A stretch of DNA of 64,000 bases from Haliclystus octoradiatus (taxonomy: Eukaryota; Cnidaria; Staurozoa; Stauromedusae; Haliclystidae), in NCBI GenBank assembly GCA_916610825.1, contig OU744450.1, positions 15,567,767 to 15,631,766 on the forward strand, given 5' to 3'. Positions 12,325 to 25,700 of this stretch are shown here, piece by piece. Positions within the stretch are counted from its first letter, which is position 1. Every line of letters begins with the position of its first letter. Below the pieces are notes generated by a model. That model searched no databases and was not told where the DNA came from. It saw only the letters and a list, made by a program, of their open reading frames with translations. Both the position numbers and the translations under genes were made by a program.

Positions 12325-15300
12325 GTCGGTCCGCGACTTATGTACGTCTTACAGGCGATATAATACAGATAATCCGTTCATGGCTTGTATTCCTGAAATC
12401 ACATGCGTGCGACAAAACGCACGACCCAGAAATTTAAGGCGTGCGATGGCGTGCGATCATTTGTTACCATGACAACACGACAACCGGTTGTCAGGGCAAC
12501 ACGATTTCAAGCTGTTTTACAAGTCGTTTTTACTGGTGATAAATACAAACTAAACATCACATTTATTATTTAAAGTTAAGAATTTTATATTCAGGCTAAA
12601 AAATAATTCTGCTTTTTTAATGTAATATTGAAACAAAGACAATTTTGAGAACACTCCTGCCTGAAGATCTCATTTCACAGTTATTCACTTGATTGATTGT
12701 AATAAAACAGGAAGTTGGAAGATGATAAATTTTTCTAACAATATCACACTAGTAACTTTTCTCAAGGTGTTGAATTTAATACAACAAAAATTAGGCGAAA
12801 GTCAAAACAGTTATCGAATATTCGACAATGCATTATTCGATTCTAATTGAATATTAATCAAAATCTCTTGCTCTATTGTTACCATACAAGTAGACAATAA
12901 AAACACAAACAAAACCTTTTCCACGACTGCGAGAAATGTGTTGAAAATTCAACTTAACTATCTTTACATAGATTTTGAAAGATTTTGAATACATAGATAT
13001 AACAGTTTGTTCGCTCAGTTTGCTTCGACATTAGTTTACGGAATTCATGTTATTCAACGCGCTTTATGTTTCATCACGTCTGTTCGATCAATTAATTGTC
13101 ATAGCAGCAGAGTCTGAAATAGAACTAATGGCGCGTAACTTGAGATCTTCTTTGTTATGGTAATTAGGGGGAGTTCCGTAGACCATTCAAGCATGCAAAA
13201 GACGTCGCTTTGAATGATTTGTTGCATGTTTGTTTCGTATTTTATATCGGCGAAAAGAGCATTTGATTTGAAGAAAAATTTATCCAAGAAAGGTTGCTTT
13301 ATATTTGGAAACAAGCATATTTAAAATTAATTTAAATAATCGAATTGCAGCCCTAATAAAAATAAAATTTTGTTTTGTTTGCTTTAATAGAGCTTCACAT
13401 TGATAAATTCGAAAAACGGAAAAGAAAGTAGGCGTGCGATAGATCGCACGCCTTGGAACGCGGAGGTGTGCGCGTGCGATCGCACGCCTCGGAATACAAG
13501 CCATGAATCCGTTGTCGGGAAATTATGCAAACATTTGTGTCGAGATAACTGTGCACAGTAACAAATTTGTTGTATGAAAAGTATGGGTCTATGACGTTGT
13601 TTTAAAATATTATACTTCATCTGATATTTCATTTGATATCACTGTATTAAAAAATTCAAAGAATTGAAAAATTTCATAGGTCGATAATATAGCGGGCAGC
13701 CAAATCGAATTCAAATTGAAATCTCCAGAACAAATATCTTTCGCTTTGAATTTAAAAGCTGCGTGTAAATGGTTTGAACAAGTGAAACTTGAAACTGAAT
13801 CAGTTTTATGATAATTAAAACAATAGGCCTACAAAACACTGAATTACATTGAATTACCAGTATAACTAGGCCAAACAAGATATTTTTTGAAATCAAAGAA
13901 ATGTAGACCTATTTCATATAGTGGTGATATCAGCAATAGCCTACATATAGCGTGGCACAAACGCTATGAAAATTAAACTGACTTTAGGTCTTCAATTTAT
14001 CAATGAAACAAAATGCCGTTCATTACTTTTCTTAAAATCGAGATAAAAACATTTCACTTTTAAGAAGGCTATTTTGATATATAATTTATGAGAACACTGA
14101 GCAAACAACCTGTTTTGAAATGAACAATCTATTGCAGGGCATGAAAAACAATTAACTTACAAGAAATTTCAAAATGACGTTGGCGTCCGATTAATTAGAA
14201 AAAATATTCAAAGTTCGAAGAGATTATCTGTCTAGCCTACAGTCTAAAATTACAGAGTTCAGAATTAATCAAGGCATTGCACAAAAGTATTTCTATGATT
14301 CATTATTTAATATAAAAATATGAATCATTTGGTTATGAGCAGGGAGGCTTTTATTGTCAGAATTTACTTCCATAATTAACGAAGGAATAGTAAACAGCGA
14401 TTAAAATTAAAATTTCATTTTGTTGATTTGCTATTAGAATAATACACAGTATGTTACTACAGTTTCGAGAATAAAAATAGCGGTGTTGTGTTCTTATCGT
14501 TGATCAGTATTTAATAAAGTTAAATTCAGGTATATCCAATTCAACAAAATTAAATGGAATTGAGCGTATGATTCAAAAACATAATTCAAAATCTTTTTTC
14601 AACAGTTAATACAGTTTGGATGAGTGTAACAAACCTTGTCTTACAAAGATAAAAAGCGAAAAAGGTTGCATATAATTATCGTTCATAGCAAACATTATTT
14701 ATTAAAATACAACTTACCATTTCCAAATGAGATCCAAATAAAAACTATACAAGCGGCATAATCTCCGAACAACATTTATATACATAATTGCAGGCTCATT
14801 TGAGTTAATACAACAATCAATAAGAAGTTAGCAACCATATTTTATCGAAGCAGAATGTAAATCCGATAAGAATAAAATATTAATTGTCTTTTACTCGAAA
14901 TAATTCTGACAAAGAAAGAACATTTCATATCGCGATCAAATGCTTGGTGAAGTAGATTCATTTTCTATATAAGTAAAATCCTTTCCATCATACATCATAA
15001 CATGACCATTTAAATATTACCATCAGCTATAGTATTTATATATTTTTAAAGCTGCACTGAACATTTCCACTCTAAAATCATCGCGTACGTTTCAAGAAAT
15101 TCTGAATAAATATTCATATCACGAATCTGGCAAAATGAGTTGTTTTCGTTTTTCTATCAAAGCAACTAATTTATTCATAATCGTCCTTTCTTTCAATCGA
15201 CTTCTGTAAGGTTTTATAAATAGCGCAGGAAATGTTGACAACAAGATGTAACATAATATCAATATCAAATTACTATAACGATTTATTATAGAATTTTATT

Positions 15301-16030
15301 TTATTTGAAAAGAATTTTGATGCTCTTATTCTGGAAAATTTGATAACAAGAAGCACTAAGAGGCTAATTTTTCACATTTTTTTTTACTTATAAAATTCTA
15401 TTTTCAACAAACTCTTATTATTTTGATAGACTGCCATGAAAATCACATGCCTTCTTGCTGAGATTGCCAAGATCAAAAATATATAGGCTGATATACTATC
15501 ATATGATAACATTTTCAGATTATATATACATAAATATACTGCAATAAAGATTTGTGAATCCGAATCGAACGCGAACAGAACATATCGGGTCAGATTCGGG
15601 TTGATATTTTAGGTCTTCGGATCGGATCGTATTTGAAGTGATTTTTTATGGATAATTTCAGATTTCGAAATTTAACTGAGTATTTGTAATTTATAATAAT
15701 TAATGTGTTCTGGCTTCCTTTCAGCACATAAAATAAAGTTTTTCTGTGTACGAGATATAGCTATGTTAAATGTATTAATTTGACCGGTGGCCTCTATACA
15801 TTTTAATCGACTCAATTGATGTGAAATGAATTGAATTTTTATGAAGGAGATGATTAAGATGCCTTGAGTACTTGTAAATCATTTCAATGCGTATTGTGTC
15901 TCATGTTCTAAACCAAAGTTCACTCTCCGTATTATACAGTGATATTCAGCTTAGTCAATTGTTCAATTATTAGTGATCTGACTTGAAGTTTTATCACATA
16001 AGGTCCATTATGGACCAACACTCGTTGCTA
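12325..16030. repeat. Old long interspersed repeat, copy A (split by an insertion)
   Basis: Starting at TGTGTCGGTCCGCGACTTAT the sequence is colinear with 32695-34345: the same GACTTATGTACGTC start, AAATTATGCAAACATTTGTG, the 14.6-16.0 kb body and the end near AAGGTCCATTATGGACC. Copy A has about 0.9 kb (13.68-14.57 kb) that copy B lacks, and is interrupted by the 12379-13505 insertion. No reading frame of note; it is probably a non-autonomous element of unknown class. Confidence 0.75.
12379..13505. mobile_element. Non-autonomous hAT-like element with 8-bp target duplication
   Basis: The 1127-bp insertion has perfect 15-bp terminal inverted repeats (CATGGCTTGTATTCC ... GGAATACAAGCCATG) and is flanked by AATCCGTT at 12371-12378 and 13506-13513. 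Copy B of the host repeat carries an uninterrupted site. Eight-bp duplications are typical of hAT transposons; no hAT transposase is encoded. The ends also hold GCGTGCGAT/ATCGCACGC hairpins near 13435-13487. Part of the interior (about 13028-13160) is the reverse complement of 31337-31480 inside the second hAT-like element. Confidence 0.8.
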
Positions 16031-17699
16031 GTTATAATATATAACTGGCATTTGAAAAGCAGGGAGTAGACGATCGTGCACTGAAAAATGATATGTACTA
16101 AACACCTTACAAATGTAAACGACCGAAAGACTAAATTGAAAATTCACAGTATAACAAAATTCCTATAAATCCCGACTCTCTCCTTTGAGCCATGAATGAA
16201 AAGCCATGAGCCAGGTTTATGAGCGAAAAGTTTATCAACCAGTCACGCTATATAGCAAACGTTAACTCTCAATATTTTCCAAAATAAATTGGTATTTTTG
16301 ACTCTATCAGAGACTGTAGTAATTTCAATAATTTCAGACATTTAAAGAATTGAATGTTAACGCTAATACAAAATACTTAATTTCGACAAGATCGATCGTC
16401 ACTGCTAACGGTATTTTTTTAAAAGACCGTCGTATACCAGCAAAGGACAACGGTGGGCTCAGAAGGTGTTTCCCGCTAAATATGCGCAGGAGCGCCGCGC
16501 ATTGAAATACCCTCGTCACTTGGATCTGAAACTTTCTAATAACTAGACAATCAGCTTTAGTAACAATGTAATTCATAGGACGTTAGTTTCCACACAAAGA
16601 TTATATAGTTGTACATGAGTTTATAAAGTAATGGGGAATGGACTAGTGACTAGTGTCCAGATCTCCACACATAACATGGTAAATAAGAAACAACACTAGG
16701 TGCAATCAGCAAGCAATCATAATAGCGGCACAAACGATCATTCACAAATACAACTTTGAATAGACAACAATGAGGATACCAACTAACAACTATGTTTAAA
16801 TGTGGCAGCGCTGCGACAACTACGAGCCCTGTAGCACACACAGAAACGAGCAGACAAAATTGCAAGACCACGTGACTGTAAAAAACTGTAAAAGACAAAA
16901 GATAAGAGCAAAGGGGTATCACAGAAAAAGTCGAGTTTAAAAATACATATAAATAAAATACTTGATAGTCTTAATGAAAACTGAACCACGATGGTGATAA
17001 CTGCTGGAAGATTCTTGCAATACAAACAGTATCTTTGTAAAGCACGCAGGAGAAACTATGGCTGAAAATGAGGTCGAAAATCTCCTTGTACTAGTTTCGA
17101 CTCCGTATGCGCGGATCTGGCCTGGCGGTCTTGTCCGCTTTGCGGCACCTTGCCCGAACTTTGGGATCTAATTCAATGGTAGCATGTCTCTCCATTCGAA
17201 TAATTGTTCAGCATGTTGAAAGAGAAGACAAGCTTCTTGATAAAACATTGGATCACAGACATCATCGGCAATAGTAGAGTTTTATTTCTAACAACGTTTC
17301 GGCTAGATCAGTCAGCCATTTTCAAGTTATTACAAAAATTGAGATCTATTTATTTACAAGGTGAAATTAATTTACTATTTACAGACTTTATAAAGGGTTG
17401 ACTGTAAAAACACATGCTTAAAATAGTTTTGCTTTGATTGATTCAGATTGCCTGTCCGGGGACTGTTTGATTTCTTTAATAAATAATATGTCTTAAATTT
17501 GGCAATCCATTCTACTGCGGCATTGTTTTAGAACAGAAAAGTGTTTGGAGGTGTGCTCTGTATCCAAACTATGGTCTTTCAAAGAGGACGCAGTGTCTAT
17601 ATTTTTTGTTCATCGATCTGTTGCTGGCAAATATAGCCAACACAGCTTGTACAAGTAAAATTCACCTTTGAAAAAGTAAACAACGGATAGGCAAGTAAA
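16031..17699. other. Gene-free stretch
   Basis: I found no recognisable coding sequence. A locally GC-richer patch occurs at 16430-16510 and another at 17095-17170. Short reverse-strand frames at 16334-17025 show no domain motif. Confidence 0.5.
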
Positions 17700-18660
17700 C
17701 ATAGGTGGTCAATGAGAGAATAAGAGAATCAATGATTTTTCTACTCTTAAAAATTAATATAATATTTACATTGAGTTTATGGCTAAGATCATTAATTTCA
17801 TTTCAAACATGGTCAATTCGTCATCAGCTTACATTGTTATGGGAATTGCATGAGATGATATTAGGAAGTACAAATATTAATTCAATATTACCAACTAAAG
17901 CTGATGCCAGGATGTGCAGAACAGTTATCTATGATCAGAGCGTTATTTTTTCTTCGTAAAATTATTTCGTTGTTACAGTCTTTCTTCCATTTCTCAAGTA
18001 TAACACTTGTCAACCATGGAGAATTATTATTTGTGTGTGGAAAACGTAGTTCGATCCCCATTGTCATCGTAATTTTCTCTGTAAGTGCCAACTTGGAAGT
18101 GCTCTAAAATAAAGACCAGTTTCATCGACATTAGCAATTAGGAGTGTAGCGATTCATAATACTCTTCCGCTGATTTTCTACCCAAGATTTCACAGCTTGT
18201 ACATCCGTGTCTGCTTTCTCTCTGTGTGCAGTTTTGAAACAAACACCGTGTTTTTTCCAGCGATCTAGCCAACAATTGGTGTCCTTAAAAGATTTCTGTA
18301 TAGCAAGATCAATAGCAAATTGAATGGCTTTTAGTGTGTAAAATTGGTCTACTTACTGGTAGCCTGGATATGTTGGCATGTTTCAACCAACTAAATAATG
18401 CTTCATTAACATCAGCTGCCTGACCCTGTCGTTGGCATTCACAAGAATTGTTCAAAGGCTTTGACAATTGCTCCCAATTCTTCATCAGTTTGCAGACTTG
18501 TGATGGAGAAATATCAAATGTTCTAGCAACTTCAGCATATGATGCTTGGGGGCTCTGTCATACAATTTCAATATTTCCATTTATTTTCATAACTGAATTC
18601 CAAACCGTTGTGAACCATTGTAGATTAGATAAATAATATTGTACAATAGAATGACATGTG
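17700..18660 (-). pseudogene. Tigger/pogo-like (CENP-B type) DDE transposase pseudogene
   Basis: Read from 18660 downward, the reverse strand gives in order: a psq-type helix-turn-helix (ASYAEVARTFDISPSQVCKL), a second helix-turn-helix block (VNEALFSWLKHANISRLPVS, then a frame change, then NCWLDRWKKHGV), a DETGLYF-like first catalytic region, and ALIIDNCSAHP, the DDE_1 second catalytic Asp region. A degraded NIELIF block follows. This is the order of Tc1/mariner-superfamily Tigger transposases. Several stops and frame changes make it non-functional. Terminal inverted repeats were not located; the GATAAT-rich 18890-19060 area is a candidate for one end. Confidence 0.75.
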
Positions 18661-19783
18661 TACTTCTGGTGACAGAGGCTTAATAAAAAGACAATAAATT
18701 GATTTCTGTTTTCATTAAATTAACTGTTTTCGAACAATCCATGTTCATTGTTCAATTTCTAAAAGAACAACAAAGTGTGTGGTCATTGCTTGCCGAAATT
18801 GTTTCACAAAAGTTCACAAGTCAACTTCAGAATAGCACTTCTTTGTTAACATAACTTAACAACTTACAGCATGAGATCTAAATTCAAATATATTATATCA
18901 CAAAGCAGGTTTTCACACAAAAAACTGCAAATAAATTGTGATAAAGCAGAATTGTGATATTATCGAGACTGTTATTAAGCTGTTATATTTAGTTGAATTT
19001 CACAAGGTGCACTCCCTGGTTTCTATAAAATCGTGATAATAGACGCATTGTGATATTTAACGGGGGTTTCACCTTAATCGGAACAAGAAAAGAAACATTT
19101 AAAACTTCGCTTCAAATGGAAATAGTGAAGGAGTGCAGTTCTCCTGGAGAAGGTTGTGGCGTTCCCCCACCAAAATATCACTGATAGTGAACAAGCTCTA
19201 ACAAGTCAATGTTTATAGAATGACAGTTTAAAGTTTATGAGGCAGATTGCAAATGATAGGCCTTCATCACTATTTTATTGATTATTTCTTGGGTAGAGAT
19301 TACAATCGGAAGTTAAAATATAAAGTGAACAATAACACAGCTATTTCACTCAGAACATAGCCTGGTAGCCTACTGCTTGTTTACATTTGAAGAAATGTTG
19401 AAACATATCAGATGGTGGAATATATCATTATAGTATCAAGTAACATGTAATATGCAATAAAACAGTCCACCCTGCAATTGATAATCATGTATCCAAACTC
19501 CTCTGTTGTATTCAAGATTATCTAATGAGTGACTGTTTGTATCTATTGTAATGCACATTCAAACCATTCATGTCTCTTGTCTTGTTCCATTTCAATTGTG
19601 TTACCTTTGTATAAATATTGATACCTCTATCGATGATTCAATCCTTAATTATTATTTCATCTGCTGGTCAATTGAGATGATTTACATAATTAACATAATA
19701 CAAGAGCAAGTATAACATAACAAATCATCATCATCATTTCCTTATCATTCTGAGATTGATCACATTTAATTTTTTCACTGTAG
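18661..19783. other. Upstream region or 5' intron of the CLIP4-type gene
   Basis: There must be at least one more 5' coding exon of the CLIP4-type gene upstream of 19784, because the first readable exon begins at a splice acceptor. A short ATG frame at 19115 has the wrong phase to join it. I could not identify the start exon. Confidence 0.4.
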
Positions 19784-22700
19784 GACTTGTACTCCCTTCC
19801 TGCAGTTCGTTTGAAACCAATCTATCATGCTGCTGTGGATGCACCATTATGCAGACAGGTGCTACTTATAAACTACATTTAAATCTCTCTCCCAGTGAAA
19901 CAGGATTCTCTACTTTTCAATGATCATTTCCATCCAATGAATCTGAAGTATGAGATATCATTTGATCAATGTTTCCATCAGTATATTTCTTGAATGATCA
20001 CCTTGATGTTTTTAACTTTTTGTAATGTTTGTATTGATTGCATACAGCTACTTGAATGGCTATCGGAAAATATGTGGCACTTGACACAAATAGTCTTATT
20101 TGTGTCAAAGGATTAGAGGAAGAATACTAATCAGCTATAATTTGAGTTAACCACTTAGTGATATGATGATAACTTCAATTATGTGTATGAACTAATCATC
20201 TTAATTGGCTAGGCCTACATTCAAAGTGAATGCTTATTGAACTAGTTGGAGTAGTTTGAGCATAAACTACCATCTACCCTCAAACCAGCCCTATCCCCAG
20301 CACATGATTTTATTCTATCTGTATTCTATATTGTACCTGAATGATAACTAGGAAATTATTTTTCTATCTACAGTGCTGTGAAGCTGATTTGACATTCTTT
20401 GATCCGAGATGCTCTGGTTGTAGTGCTATCCTTTACGAGTATGTATATTTTGATAATTATGCCTATAAATGCCTATAAAGGATTTTATTCTGAGTTATTC
20501 AAAGGAGCTGTGATCTAGTTTTAATTAGCAATTCCCTATAGATTGAGTGCAATTATTGTTTACGTTTTCCCCTATTGATTTAAGCTTAATAGAAAAAATT
20601 GTTCGATCTTCTTTGTTGCATCTGGCAGAAAATGATGAATTGATAATAATACAGTATTCATAAATTATTGACATCATGTTGAGTTTAATGTGTCAGTGTT
20701 AACTTATCACGATACAACTGCTCTAGTTGGTTTAATTGTAAGCTATTAATTTTCTTTAATAACAGTCCAAAGACATCTATATCACAGTTATTTGCTATCG
20801 TAAGGCAATGGGTACCTCAAGTTCAACAAAATATTTCGTTGTTTGTCAATGAGGTAAGCAGAAAAGATGTTTGTTTGCTTATATAATTTAAGTTCAGACA
20901 AACTCTACTAGGGGTAAATGCTATTGTTGTGATATGTGAAATGGGAATATCCCATGAAGTCAGTAATAAAATTGCCTTGATTCATAAAAGGACTTATGAT
21001 ATTAATAATGGATATATACTGGTGGATATCTAGCTTAAATGTTTTTGAAAGCCTGTGAAACGTGAATGTAGATTACTTCAAAATAAGAAGTGTGATCTTA
21101 CCCCCTTTACCACTCTCTGCAATCACATATCTACTTGTTGTTTTTTGTGGTTGGTTTTGGAAGCTGACAGTCAACAATAAACAGTGTTATCAAGAAAAGT
21201 GCACCTTTGTCATGAACAATACCAAACAGAAGTTACACTGCGAAGTCAATGTTATTACTGTATTATGTTGTACAGTCAAATCAGATATAAATGCATCCTC
21301 AGAATGGCCATTGTAGGAAATTGGCTTATTTGTAACCACATACCAATGTTATTATGCCCTGCGAAAAAAATCCATGAGTTAATGAACAGTTCATGAACAG
21401 TTCATGCACAGTTCATGAACAATTCATGAACTTCATGAACAGTTCATGAACAGTCACAAAGAGTTCTTGAACACTTCATGAACTGGTTCATGAACCTTTT
21501 TTTGCAAGGATTCTATGTAAACAATGGTAATATGAAATACATTCACTCATTCTCTACAGCTGTAGCCACTTCAACAATAGAGTGATATATAGTGATCAAT
21601 TTATCTAGGTCAAATATATTAATATTATGATGATAATATTACATTTTACTGTCAATCACTATGACTAAAAGTCACCCAATAGGCGCTTGTTTATTGGGGG
21701 ACATTGACAATTTCCATACAATTGAATAGAGCAATAAACATGTCTCCACTGACGAGGAATCAAACCCCGGCCTCCCGCACGGAGTGCGGACACTCTGCCA
21801 CTGAGCTAACAATGCACGTTTGGCACAGTATGAACCATATGCACATTACACAGAAGGTAGGCCTACAGTTGTAATCTTACAATTGTTTGTCTGTATAAGC
21901 AGCTTCAAAGCAAAACTTAACATTATTCATTCTCTTGTTTTATTTAATGTATAAGTTCATAACATAACAATTTTAATTTATATATTTTAATTTATTTATA
22001 ATATGAATCTCCTCAGATCCTCAAACGTGGCGCACATATAAATGACACTGATGGATTGACTGATATGACGCTCCTACATTATGTTAGCAAGTCAGGTGCA
22101 GGTCAGTGATATATATATACTGCTAAAAATCATTATCTGCATCACGTAACATTTATCCCACTGCGTAATACATATAACAATACATTCTTGGCATTTGTGA
22201 TGCTTGGTTGAAGGGACACCGTCTACCAACAATCAATGGCAGAAGCTAGGATACCTGGAAAGCCCATCTGTCACCACTAAGATCAAGCACCACTCACACT
22301 GCTAAGTCAGTGTGGTACCTAGTATACTTACCCTGTCCACTAGAGAGGAGGGAGGGAAGGAAACATTTAGATAACATGATATCTCCATACAATATCCTGA
22401 GGCAGGATGCGACATGCGATTGATTACATTTACAGTACCAGATTATATTGCAAATTGAACACCAGCAGCAACAAGCCACTTCACCGGCACTAGAGATACT
22501 TGATTTGCTGACCTGTCTTTTCCCCTGTATCTTGTTGAACCTTCTTATAGTCAACTAGCAATGTTTTACCGTACCCGTGTTAGCCGCTGGGTTAATTTTG
22601 GCTGAATTCAAACTACCTTTGACATGAAATGAAATTGGTGAACATGTGGATTTTAATATCAAACGATAAAAACGCGACACAACGAAGCTTGGCGTATTTT

Positions 22701-25700
22701 GGTGGTTCTAAAAGCAAACAAAATCAATGCATGAAATGACATTTCTTTTTGATACGCAAAGAAAAGAAAGGAATCTAAAAAATCAATTAGGTACAACTGT
22801 TTGCAACTATCTATCAAAAGATATATTATTAGATTCATTTGGTTTTGAAATGGCTAAGAAAATCACGATAAACCACTGCAAACACACATACACGAAGACA
22901 CATAGACAAATACATTTGTATTCATTGAATATTCGTATACATCAGCAGTGTTCAAACTTGTTAGGCTTATTATTTAACACTAATCAAACTTAACTGCCTA
23001 AATGTCTAGAATTTGGCCAAGGTGCTTGGATGGTGGGGCGCTGTCATTGTAGACACAGGCTGGCTGAAGGAGAGGCATGTCGCCACTAAGGAAATCTGCA
23101 ATGTGCTTGGAGGGAGGTTTACAAAGGTGTTTCCAGGCCATCAAATGATACGGCTGAAGCCTGCATATAGGGTGTCTGATTCAAAGGCTAGATAGCTAGC
23201 TACTGTGAATTCTGCTGAGCAAGGGAATCCAAAAATATGCCAGTGTGGTAGCAGCCCAGAGCATGGTGTGATCTGTATTATGCGAATCCAGTGAATTGAA
23301 AATAATTTTTATTTGTGTATCAGTTATTGGGAGGCGTTTTCTGCAGGATACCTCTACAAAGTAGTTCCGATAAGGGATATCCAATAAGATGATCTTCGAA
23401 ACTATTCGCTATGTGGAGGAATCTGTGGTTCTACTTGGGCCAAGTTAATGGACAAAAAGCATGGCAATAAAATGTTTGATGTCCGGTGATTCAAGCTGAC
23501 CACCACTGTCTCGTTGTCACACAGAAACAGGATGTCCTGCTGTAACCATTCATTGACAAGTACCCAACTGTACAGTGTGGAATAATTCCTTGTATTTAAT
23601 GGATTGCTGTGTTTGTGTAGCATTCCGTCTACCATTGAACCGCCCCCTTGATATTCAATGGTTTAATAATACATCTAGCCATCCATCCGCAAATAGCTGT
23701 GGCTCATTATCTAACTCGACAGAATCCCTTGGCAGAGTACCCCAAGTTCAATGGTATGATCTACTAGAACATATTGCAAGGTGAACTCATCTGTATATAT
23801 TTCGGCTCCAAGGACAGAAGATCTTGTGACCATCCAACCGGTCAATGATGTGAATTGTTGACAAACTGGCAGAAATCCCTTTATTGGTGATGTGTGTGCT
23901 TAAGCCCTTGCGCCCTCCATGCGTAAATGTTTGGCTGTCCATTATTGACCAATCTAACAATTTGCTCATGCAACAGCAATCACGCAGCAACCTGCTCTCG
24001 AAGTGTCTTATCATATACTGAACAGGCTTGATCGTCAAGTTGCCGATATGTAAGAGAAGCATGGTACCTGTAAATCAGACTCTTGATATCCTGAGAAATA
24101 AGCCGTAGGAAAGTTTTCCCAAATCTTGCCAAAAAGTGTGAATAGGTAGAAAACAACAAAACAATAACAACAACTCAATCTAAAAATGTATACTAGTTTT
24201 ACTAGAAATAAAATAAGGACTTGTAGCAAGTAATACATATGAACACACATATTTAAAACTACCAAGAAGACTCGTAGAATTTTCTTTCAATTATTTTATA
24301 AATAGTATTTCAACTACAAATGAGTATTTATAGTAACATGTCATTCGGTCGGCTGATAGTCGATATTCTCGTCGCTATCAAATGACAACTTTAAATATAA
24401 AACATTTTAATTAATAATGATGAAATATATAACCAGTAAATATAGTTGATAATCTCCAAATAAATAGCTATGTATTGTAAATTGATTATAAACAGACCCA
24501 AGTAAAGAGCAATCACCGTAACTACATAACAATCTGAAATGCACCATAGCGACATCTTGAGGCATCATAGTTGATCTCTCCTGAAAATTGATAATTTGAA
24601 ACACTAAATAATACTAACTGGGAATTAATACACATCAAAATAACCCCGGAATGTCCTAATAGGGATGCCAAGAGTGGATAAACACTGATAATAAGTAGGA
24701 TGGGTAGCCTTCTTTACTAGTTCTAAACAACATCTGCGTATGGTTTTTGAAATACAAGAGGATGAACATTTCAACACCGATCCAGTTGCCTCACTTAAAA
24801 CAGTATTCACATTTAACGGAAATTCTTTTTCCATGGAATTTATGTTAAACATAAGCCCTCAAAAGTAATTTGCTAGTTCGATATTGTTGTTATCATAAAT
24901 GCTTCAACAAAACGACGTGCTACAAAATGTATACTGTAGTCCTACCTTTCTTTAGGGGTTTAGCTGGACGCTGGTAGCATGCAGTATATGGATCCTCACA
25001 CACATCTTCTTCTTCACTGTTGTTATATTGATAAAACACATTTCCTGACGATAACTCCACAATGTAATGATAAACATGACCTTAATTAAAGCAAAAGAAT
25101 AGCAAGAAGGCAAGTCTCTTGACAGAAATTCACACCAGTCTGTTGTTGGTATTTGCAACAGAGAGACCAACACTAAAACTATCACAAGATCATGTTGAAG
25201 TTGAAAGGGAAATATATTTAAAGCTGTACTAAATGTCCACCATCAGTCTTTGGGTCAACTGATTTTGCAACAGATAAACATGCCTTGAGTTGTTTTTCAC
25301 CATGACATTTTTCAAGCTAACGTTTTGGTTGAACAAATCAACAAATTGATGGAATATGAGGTAAAACAGCACCAGGCACCTTTACTCCATCCAGAACAAT
25401 CAGAGGATGGTCAAAACCAATAGTGAAATTGATAGCAGCAAGTAAAACAGCACAAATAAATGATGTTGTGATATAAAATTCAGCCGCGGCTCAACAAATT
25501 CAACAACGCAAGAAAATGCAATGTACGTTTGGGGTATCCCACAATGCTTTTCGCAAAAAATGTGTGACGTAGGCGTGAAAGAGCCCTATTTGCTTTGGTT
25601 CCTATTTGGTGTTGTGGTAAGCGCTAGCCATCCATCCGCAAATAACTGTGGCTCATTATCTAACTCTACAGAATCTCTTGGCAGAGTTCCCTAAGTTCAA

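Larger units (their letters stand above)
20854..22016 (+). other. CLIP4 intron holding a palindrome-array MITE and a tRNA-like sequence
   Basis: Between coding exons 3 and 4 this intron holds the MITE at 21357-21509 and a degenerate tRNA-like sequence on the reverse strand at 21747-21815. The reading frames at 21062-21396 overlap these repeats and show no protein signature. Confidence 0.6.

Noticed and set aside
19115..19180. ATG frame (MEIVKECSSPGEG...) as first CLIP4 exon
   Set aside because: The only possible donor leaves a phase that does not match the exon at 19784, and the site is weak.
21747..21815. Functional tRNA gene
   Set aside because: Acceptor sides do not pair and the anticodon loop is too short; only the A and B boxes survive.
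24625..25460. Reverse-strand frames in the large CLIP4 intron as a nested gene
   Set aside because: Short frames without recognisable motifs, consistent splice sites or start context.
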